From Brevibacterium picturae (GTDB taxonomy: Bacteria > Actinomycetota > Actinomycetes > Actinomycetales > Brevibacteriaceae), in assembly GCF_030453725.1 (NCBI RefSeq), contig NZ_JAKDJU010000115.1, positions 1 through 9,743 of the forward strand: DNA of 9,743 nt. Reading direction: 5' to 3'. The notes under the pieces were generated by a model. The model was not told where the DNA came from, did no database searches, and worked only from the letters and a program-made list of their open reading frames with translations. Shown here piece by piece: positions 5,508 to 9,743 of this stretch. The position numbers and the translations under genes are program-made. Positions within the stretch are counted from its first letter, which is position 1. Each line of letters begins with the position of its first letter.

Positions 5508-5550
5508 ACGACCGCCGCTGGACCTCGACTATCCGCAAACGAGAGACATC

Positions 5551-5892
5551 ATGACTGACGAATCACCCGAACCCATCCCCCACCTCGGCGGCTCCCTGGC
5601 TCGGATCGAGTCCGACCTGGGAAATCCCACCCGCCTCGGAATCGTGGCGAGCCTGAAGAATCGAGACAGGGCCGAGTTCAAGCTTCTGCGCGAGTCCCTC
5701 GGAGTCTCGGACTCCGTGCTCTCCCGACACATCTCCGCCCTTGAGAAGGCAGGCATGATCGAGGTCAGGAAGGGCTATGTCGGCAAACGGCCCCGCACCT
5801 GGGTCGCGATCACCCCAGAGGGAGCCTCCCGTCTCGAGGCTCATGTCCAGGCCCTGCGAGAACTCGCCGGGGGCGGAGCTGACCAGCAGTGA
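5551..5892 (+). CDS. Winged-helix transcriptional regulator (HTH_34-like, MarR/ArsR-type)
   Basis: The protein has 113 residues and is a single winged-helix domain. It runs NPTRLGIV (25-32), an F-x-x-L-x-x-x-L-G helix (43-51), the recognition helix SDSVLSRHISALEKAG (53-68) and a basic wing KGYVGKRPRTWVAITPEG (74-91), then a C-terminal helix for dimerisation. The GKRPRT wing and the PTRL start are the signature of the PF13601 (HTH_34) group, small dimeric regulators with no separate ligand domain. It is probably cotranscribed with the membrane protein before it. A GAGAG at 5541-5545 serves as ribosome binding site. It likely binds the ACTTTC/GAAAGT repeats at 4996-5048, giving autorepression. 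That link is inference from position and symmetry. Confidence 0.88.
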   Translation: MTDESPEPIPHLGGSLARIESDLGNPTRLGIVASLKNRDRAEFKLLRESLGVSDSVLSRHISALEKAGMIEVRKGYVGKRPRTWVAITPEGASRLEAHVQALRELAGGGADQQ

Positions 5893-5917
5893 CCTTCCGG
5901 ACTTTCCCCGATAGCAT
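5889..5917 (+). promoter_or_regulatory. Candidate promoter of the amidase gene
   Basis: GTGACC (5889-5894, containing TGAC and overlapping the regulator's stop codon) is 17 bases from TAGCAT (5912-5917), an acceptable TANNNT -10. Transcription would start near 5924, and an AAGGAGG ribosome binding site lies at 5933-5939, five bases before the ATG. Read-through from the upstream pair is also possible since I see no terminator between them. Confidence 0.4.
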
Positions 5918-5944
5918 GAGGACAACCGATGCAAGGAGGCGTCC

Positions 5945-7372
5945 ATGGCCAGCAGCACAACCACCTCGGCGAACAGCGGACTCGAGTTCCGCGAACTGCA
6001 CGAGGTCTCGGAGCTCATCAGGTCCGGGCGTCTGAGCTCCAGAGACGCCACGCAGGCCATGGTCGACCGCATCGCCGAGCTCGACCCCCATCTCCTGTCC
6101 TTCGTCACCCTGATGCGGGAATCGGCACTGGCCGAAGCCGATGCTCTCGATGCGCGCCTGGCTCGCGGAGACTGGCTGGGACCGCTGCACGGTGTGCCGC
6201 TGGCGATCAAGGACCTGGCCTACACCCACGATGCGCCCACGGGCGCGGGCACCACGATCCACTCCGACTTCCAACCCGATTACGATGCCACCGTCGTCGC
6301 GCGCCTGCGGGCCGCCGGGGCCGTGATCCTCGGGAAGCTGCGTCTCACAGAGGGCGCCTTCACCGGCCACCACCCCGACCTGCCGACTCCGGTCAACCCC
6401 TGGGAGCCGAACACCTGGTCCGGGGTCTCATCGAGCGGCTCGGGCGTCGCCACCGCCGCCGGTCTCTGCTACGGGTCGCTGGGCTCGGACACTGGCGGAT
6501 CGATCCGGCTGCCCTCCTCGGCGAATGGGGTCACCGGACTCAAACCCACCTGGGGCCGGGTCTCGCGCAACGGCATCTTCCCGTTGGCGCCGAGCCTCGA
6601 CCACATCGGCCCGATGACGCGCAGCGCACGCGACGCCTCCATCATCCTCGAGGCCATTGCCGGCCATGACCCCAACGACCCGACCTCGGCCCTCGAACCG
6701 GTCCCCCGCTACAGCCAGCAGCTCGAACTCGACCACGCTCCGGTCGTCGGCTTCGACCGCGAACTGGCCGCCGAGCATTTCGATGACGTCACCAATGAGA
6801 TGCTGGAGTCCACGATTGAGGTGCTCATCGACCTCGGCTGGCGCGTCCTCGACGTGCGCACCCCCGGGCTTCCCGAAGCCGCGCAGGAATGGACTGCCCT
6901 GTGCGGAATCGAGACCGCGGGCGTTCATGCAGAGAACTATCCTTCGAGGTCAGCCGAGTACGGACCCGACCTCGCCGGCCTCATCGAGATCGGGCGCGGA
7001 CTCAGTGCCGTCGACTACCACGAGCTGCTCGAATCCAGACGTGCATTCACCGGTCGCATGCGCGGGCTCATGGCCGACATCGATCTGCTGCTGCTTCCGG
7101 GCATCGGAGCCGCCTCACCGACGATCACGCAGATGGAGAACCTCGGCTCGGATGCCGAACTGTTTGCCGCGGTGACGGTTCCGACGGCACCGATCGACAA
7201 CTGTGGCATGCCCTCGATCACCCTGCCCGCCGGGTTCTCCGAACGCGGCACCCCGCTGGCCGCTCAGTTCGTCGCCGGAGACTTCCAGGAGGGCTTGCTG
7301 CTGGCCGCAGGGCATGCGTTCCAGCAGGCCACCGATTTCCACCGGCAGCACCCTCACATCGTGGCGGTCTAG
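5945..7372 (+). CDS. Amidase-signature family hydrolase
   Basis: The protein has 475 residues, the normal length for the amidase signature family. Its Ser-cisSer-Lys triad can be placed as Lys89 (in HGVPLAIKD), Ser162 (first Ser of GVSSSGSG) and Ser186 (in GSDTGGSIRLP). The spacing of 24 between the two serines is that of well-studied members. The cis-Ser loop reads GVSSSGSG rather than the usual GGSSGGSG. The family hydrolyses carbon-nitrogen bonds of amides, including aryl and fatty amides, peptide amides and, in GatA, Gln-tRNA amidation. No GatB/GatC partners are nearby and there is no signal peptide, so this is a cytosolic amidase of unknown substrate rather than GatA. The start has an AAGGAGG site five bases upstream. 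It is convergent with the AlkD-like gene, seven bases apart. Confidence 0.9.
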   Translation: MASSTTTSANSGLEFRELHEVSELIRSGRLSSRDATQAMVDRIAELDPHLLSFVTLMRESALAEADALDARLARGDWLGPLHGVPLAIKDLAYTHDAPTGAGTTIHSDFQPDYDATVVARLRAAGAVILGKLRLTEGAFTGHHPDLPTPVNPWEPNTWSGVSSSGSGVATAAGLCYGSLGSDTGGSIRLPSSANGVTGLKPTWGRVSRNGIFPLAPSLDHIGPMTRSARDASIILEAIAGHDPNDPTSALEPVPRYSQQLELDHAPVVGFDRELAAEHFDDVTNEMLESTIEVLIDLGWRVLDVRTPGLPEAAQEWTALCGIETAGVHAENYPSRSAEYGPDLAGLIEIGRGLSAVDYHELLESRRAFTGRMRGLMADIDLLLLPGIGAASPTITQMENLGSDAELFAAVTVPTAPIDNCGMPSITLPAGFSERGTPLAAQFVAGDFQEGLLLAAGHAFQQATDFHRQHPHIVAV

Positions 7373-7406
7373 GTCGGACTCATTCCGCTTGCCTGCGGGC
7401 CACGAT
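7358..7406. terminator. Two-part stem across convergent amidase and AlkD-like stops
   Basis: ATCGTGGC (7358-7365) is exactly complementary to GCCACGAT (7399-7406), and between them CGGA (7375-7378) pairs with TCCG (7384-7387). Both stop codons lie inside. The structure reads the same on both strands and could slow or end transcription from each side. There is no T-tract. Confidence 0.45.
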
Positions 7407-8051
7407 CTCCGTGATCCAGGTCGGCGCGAAGGGAGAGGTGCAGTTGGGCGGGGTCGGATAGTCCTTGAGGACGCCGAGGCGGTTGCCGATGGCGAGGGCG
7501 CGTGGCCGCAGCTGTTCGTTCTCGATGCCGATGGAGGACAGGGTTTCGTTCATCGCCCACTGCAGGCGCTCTTCGGCGCCGAGCATCTGCGCCTCGATGA
7601 TATCGAGGAGACCTGCCTGGTCGAGGCCCTCGGGCGACTTGTTCACACGCTCGCTGGTCAATGCCCACCCGGCTGAGGCGATGACTGGGTCGGGGTCGTC
7701 CATCCAGGCCAGGCGCAGTGTTTCGGCATGCTTCGACTTCTTGACGATGTAGTTGACCAGCCAGGCGTGGACCTTCGGTCTTCGAGCCTCGCGCAGCATG
7801 GCATCGAGGCGCTCCGCGTCATAGCTGCGGGGCCGCATGATGAGGATCGCGACGAGACGCGCCGCGGTATCACCGGTGTCCCACAGTTCGACGGCGAGCT
7901 CGTCGTTCTTCTTCAGCTCCTTGGCCACGGCCCGCAGCTTGGTCAGATTCACACCGTGGTCGTCACCGTGCTTCTCATTGACGGCACGGGCCTTGGGCTC
8001 CTCCATCGCCGCCAGTGTCTCCATGACGCTGTCCACGCTTGCTTCAACCAT
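7380..8051 (-). CDS. AlkD-like DNA alkylation repair protein (HEAT-like repeats)
   Basis: The protein has 223 residues, almost all helical, in the style of the AlkD/AlkC superfamily (PF08713). Visible family segments are VNLTKLRAVAKELK (34-47), ELWDTGDTAARLVAILI (55-71), VHAWLVNYIVKKS (94-106), LRLAWMDDPDPVIASAGWAL (112-131) and the actinobacterial end DYPTPPNCTSPFAPTWI (197-213). AlkD proteins cradle DNA in a concave HEAT-like surface and excise cationic alkylated purines without flipping the base. I cannot align the catalytic Asp and Trp residues of Bacillus AlkD with certainty, so glycosylase activity is likely but not shown. The ATG at 8051 has no Shine-Dalgarno sequence and is preceded by a -10 at the leaderless distance. 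It follows the ECF42 gene by 48 bases but seems to have its own promoter. Confidence 0.85.
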   Translation of the reverse strand: MVEASVDSVMETLAAMEEPKARAVNEKHGDDHGVNLTKLRAVAKELKKNDELAVELWDTGDTAARLVAILIMRPRSYDAERLDAMLREARRPKVHAWLVNYIVKKSKHAETLRLAWMDDPDPVIASAGWALTSERVNKSPEGLDQAGLLDIIEAQMLGAEERLQWAMNETLSSIGIENEQLRPRALAIGNRLGVLKDYPTPPNCTSPFAPTWITEIVARRQAE

Positions 8052-8057
8052 GCGCTC

Positions 8058-8063
8058 AGACTA
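8058..8063 (-). promoter_or_regulatory. -10 box TAGTCT for a leaderless AlkD-like mRNA
   Basis: On the minus strand TAGTCT ends six bases before the ATG at 8051, so transcription should begin at the start codon. Hexamer and spacing are identical to those before the flavodoxin-like gene at 4477. The -35 is poor (AGGACT, 17 bases upstream). Confidence 0.6.
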
Positions 8064-8099
8064 CCGCGAGTTCGGTGCTCAGTCCTCAGCGCTCGGAGT

Positions 8100-9224
8100 T
8101 CAGCCGGCCGCCTGACGCATGAGGTGGTCGCGCTCTGCGAGGTTGCCCGCCTTGGCCGCGGCCTTGACGTAGAGTTTCGCCGCCGCCTCGTCTTCTCCCG
8201 CCCGCTCTCGCAGGTGCGCTTCGACGGCGAAGTAGCGCGGCAGAGTCTCATCGAGTCTGTCCAATTGGGCCAGCCCGGCCGCCGGCCCGTCGGCTTCACC
8301 GATCGCGACAGCCCGGTTGAGGGACGCGATCGGGCTGTCGTGGAACCTGAGCAGTTCGTCGTACCACTCGACGATCTGGGGCCAGTCGGTGTCCTCGACT
8401 CGTTGTGCATCGGCGTGGAGAGCGCCGATGGCCGCCTGGACCTGGAATTCGCCGAGTTCATCGCGGGCGAGCGCGGTCTGCAGAATGCCGATGCCCTCGG
8501 CGATGAGGTGGGAGTCCCACCGAGACCGGTCCTGCTCGCCCAAGGTGATCAGTCCACCATCGCCGCTGAACCGGGCTTCGCGGCGGGCATGGTGGATGAG
8601 CATGAGCGCCAGCAGACCGGAGACCTCGGGATGGTCGATCGATGCGGCCAGCACCCGAGTGAGGCGGATGGCCTCTGCCGCGAGGTCGACGTCACCGGAG
8701 TAGCCCTCGTTGAACACGAGATAGAGCACCGTGAGGACCGCGGAGATGCTTCCAGGCCGGTTGAGCCGACGCCCGGCCAGAGTGCGTTTGGCTCGAGAGA
8801 TGCGCTGAGCCATCGTCGCCTCCGGCACCAGGTAGGCCTCGGCGATCTGCCGGGTCGTCAGCCCGCCGACGGCCCGCAGAGTCAGTGCCACCGCCGAGGC
8901 TGGGCTGAGGTCAGGATGGGCGCACAGGAAATAGAGATCGACGGTGTCATCGGCCGAGGTGGTCGCCGCATCCGTGTCCAGTGCACAGGCATGTTCCTCC
9001 CTCGCTGACCGGGAGGACTCAGCCCGGACTCGGTCGAGGAACTTGCGCCAGGCGACCGTGATCAGCCAGCCCTGCATATGGCGGGGTTCGTTCTCCGGCC
9101 ACGTGCGAAACGCCTCGATCAGGGCATCCTGAACGGCATCCTCGGCGGTGGCGAAGTCTGCTCCCCTCCGCTGAAGGATGCCGATCACGATCGGCACGGC
9201 GTTGCGCAGCTCATCGTCGTTCAT
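8100..9224 (-). CDS. ECF42-group RNA polymerase sigma factor with C-terminal extension
   Basis: The protein has 374 residues. Sigma region 2 spans about 10-75 (DFATAEDAVQDALIEAF, then GWLITVAWRKFLDRVR) and region 4 about 105-155 (LSPASAVALTLRAVGGLTTRQIAEAY, then EATMAQRISRAKRTL). A long helical extension (about 158-374) carries the group hallmarks VLYLVFNEGYS (166-176) and SLNRAVAIG (301-309). This is the ECF42 layout, in which the TPR-like extension replaces an anti-sigma factor and the gene travels with a DGPF (YCII-like) protein, as here. I chose the ATG at 9224, ten bases after the DGPF stop. A longer open frame to 9356 overlaps the DGPF gene out of frame and has Arg/Ser-rich nonsense before the sigma domain. 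No good ribosome binding site is visible, so translation may depend on coupling. It should direct transcription from its own operon promoter. Confidence 0.92.
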   Translation of the reverse strand: MNDDELRNAVPIVIGILQRRGADFATAEDAVQDALIEAFRTWPENEPRHMQGWLITVAWRKFLDRVRAESSRSAREEHACALDTDAATTSADDTVDLYFLCAHPDLSPASAVALTLRAVGGLTTRQIAEAYLVPEATMAQRISRAKRTLAGRRLNRPGSISAVLTVLYLVFNEGYSGDVDLAAEAIRLTRVLAASIDHPEVSGLLALMLIHHARREARFSGDGGLITLGEQDRSRWDSHLIAEGIGILQTALARDELGEFQVQAAIGALHADAQRVEDTDWPQIVEWYDELLRFHDSPIASLNRAVAIGEADGPAAGLAQLDRLDETLPRYFAVEAHLRERAGEDEAAAKLYVKAAAKAGNLAERDHLMRQAAG

Positions 9225-9234
9225 GGTCACTCGT

Positions 9235-9642
9235 TCAGTCCGTCGTGTTCGGTGTGACTCCCATGAAGGGGCGGAGTTCGAGCCATTCGCGGATCGGTTC
9301 GCCGCCGGCACCCGGTGCCGCCGAGAGTTCGCCCGCCAGTTCGAGTGCACGGTCATAGGATTCGACGTCGATGATCATTCCTCCGGCGATGAGGTCCTTG
9401 GTCTCGGGGAATGGACCATCGGTGACCGGTGGCTTTCCCTCACCGTCGTATCGGACGAACGTGCCCTCGGGCGACAGTGCCTCCGAGCCGATGTATTCGC
9501 CCGTCTTCTTGAGCCTGTCGACGAAAGCGTTCATGTAGTTCATGTGCGCGTCGACTTCGGCCGGCGTCCACTCCTCCATCGGGGTGTACTGCATGTACTC
9601 GGGGGCCATTGTGTAGTGCTTGAGCATCAGGTACTTGGCCAT
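9235..9642 (-). CDS. DGPF / YCII-related protein, partner of the ECF42 sigma factor
   Basis: The protein has 135 residues. It begins MAKYLMLKHY, has the polar W-x-x-x-E-x-x-x-x-x-x-Y helix of YCII-like domains (25-50), the naming motif TDGPFPETKDLIAGG (74-88), and a beta strand pair ending in EWLELRPF (119-126). DGPF proteins (PF03795) form ferredoxin-like dimers. Their activity with ECF42 sigma factors is unsettled and they do not appear to be classical anti-sigma factors. The ATG at 9642 has an AGGAGA site at the right distance (9648-9653). The longer frame to 9690 would add 16 basic residues lying between promoter and ribosome binding site, so I reject it. It is first in the operon with the sigma gene. 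Confidence 0.92.
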   Translation of the reverse strand: MAKYLMLKHYTMAPEYMQYTPMEEWTPAEVDAHMNYMNAFVDRLKKTGEYIGSEALSPEGTFVRYDGEGKPPVTDGPFPETKDLIAGGMIIDVESYDRALELAGELSAAPGAGGEPIREWLELRPFMGVTPNTTD

Positions 9643-9693
9643 GGTTGTCTCCTCTGATCGCTTTCTCGTCGCGAACTTCGCTGACATCACTGG

Positions 9694-9720
9694 GACGGAG
9701 CCACATGCGCATTCTCGACA
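9694..9720 (-). promoter_or_regulatory. ECF42-type promoter of the DGPF-sigma operon
   Basis: On the minus strand TGTCGA (9715-9720) is followed after 17 bases by CGTC (9694-9697). As I recall, the reported ECF42 promoter has TGTCGA at -35 and CG(A/T)C at -10. This matches both elements. It would start transcription about 45 bases before the DGPF ATG, implying that the sigma factor drives its own operon. Confidence 0.7.
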
Positions 9721-9743
9721 TCGGCGGCGAGATATCTTTCGAT
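9705..9743 (+). CDS. Possible start of a divergent gene (partial, 13 codons)
   Basis: An ATG at 9705 is preceded by ACGGAG four bases upstream and stays open to the window edge, reading MRILDIGGEISFD. The composition looks like a real cytosolic N-terminus with a beta strand. It is too short to identify. If real, its 5' end overlaps the ECF42 -35 element on the other strand. Confidence 0.35.
   Translation, partial: MRILDIGGEISFD

Noticed and set aside
7728..9008. Long open frame (426 codons) on the + strand opposite the ECF42 and AlkD-like genes
   Set aside because: It is a GC-driven antisense shadow. No recognisable domain, it spans two confident genes, and its residues mirror their codons.
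9225..9356. Longer sigma factor from 9356
   Set aside because: The extra 44 residues overlap the DGPF gene in another frame and are Arg/Ser-rich shadow sequence.
9643..9690. Longer DGPF protein from 9690
   Set aside because: The added residues are not family-like, and the ribosome binding site at 9648-9653 points to 9642.
9730..9737. AGATATCT palindrome at the window edge as an operator
   Set aside because: Eight bases of symmetry with no extension is weak, and the flank is cut off by the window end.

Overview
The window is GC-rich and gene-dense. It has frequent GTG/TTG-type starts, TANNNT -10 boxes, leaderless-looking starts and several protein families typical of Actinobacteria (TIGR03085, ECF42 sigma with a DGPF partner, actinobacterial AlkD-like protein, membrane-bound spermidine synthase next to DUF350). 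It is most likely chromosomal DNA of an actinobacterium. Brevibacterium or a relative in Micrococcales is my best guess, but that rests on gene content and feel only. I see no rRNA, tRNA, insertion sequence, phage gene or CRISPR array, and no gene-free stretch reaches 300 bases (the longest is 158).

Layout. (1) Positions 1-2395, + strand: the 3' end of a Gly/Ser-rich single-membrane-span protein, a DUF350 four-helix membrane protein, and a membrane-embedded aminopropyltransferase (SpeE-like). The last two overlap by a TTGA junction. This is the conserved DUF4247/DUF4178 - DUF350 - speE type cluster, whose biochemical role is not established. A 9-bp x4 tandem repeat sits between the first two genes, and a perfect 12-bp inverted repeat lies inside the speE-like gene. 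(2) Positions 2417-4434, - strand: a DUF4190-like membrane protein, a TIGR03085 DinB/mycothiol-type metal protein and a class II sirtuin. The sirtuin and TIGR03085 genes overlap by ATGA and form a coupled operon. A GC hairpin after TIGR03085 separates them from the DUF4190-like gene. (3) Position 4477 onward, + strand: a leaderless-looking flavodoxin-like gene, then an AT-rich control region with two related inverted repeats around a promoter, then a membrane protein plus winged-helix regulator pair, then an amidase-signature hydrolase. (4) Positions 7380-9642, - strand: an AlkD-like DNA alkylation repair protein, again with a leaderless-looking start, and an ECF42 sigma factor cotranscribed with its DGPF/YCII partner. 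A match to the ECF42 target promoter lies in front of this pair. The last 39 bases may open a divergent + strand gene.

The clearest regulatory stories are self-regulation of the ECF42-DGPF operon through its own type of promoter, and probable autorepression of the membrane protein/winged-helix pair through paired ACTTTC...GAAAGT operators. The most system-like uncharacterised unit is the polyamine-type membrane cluster at the left end.
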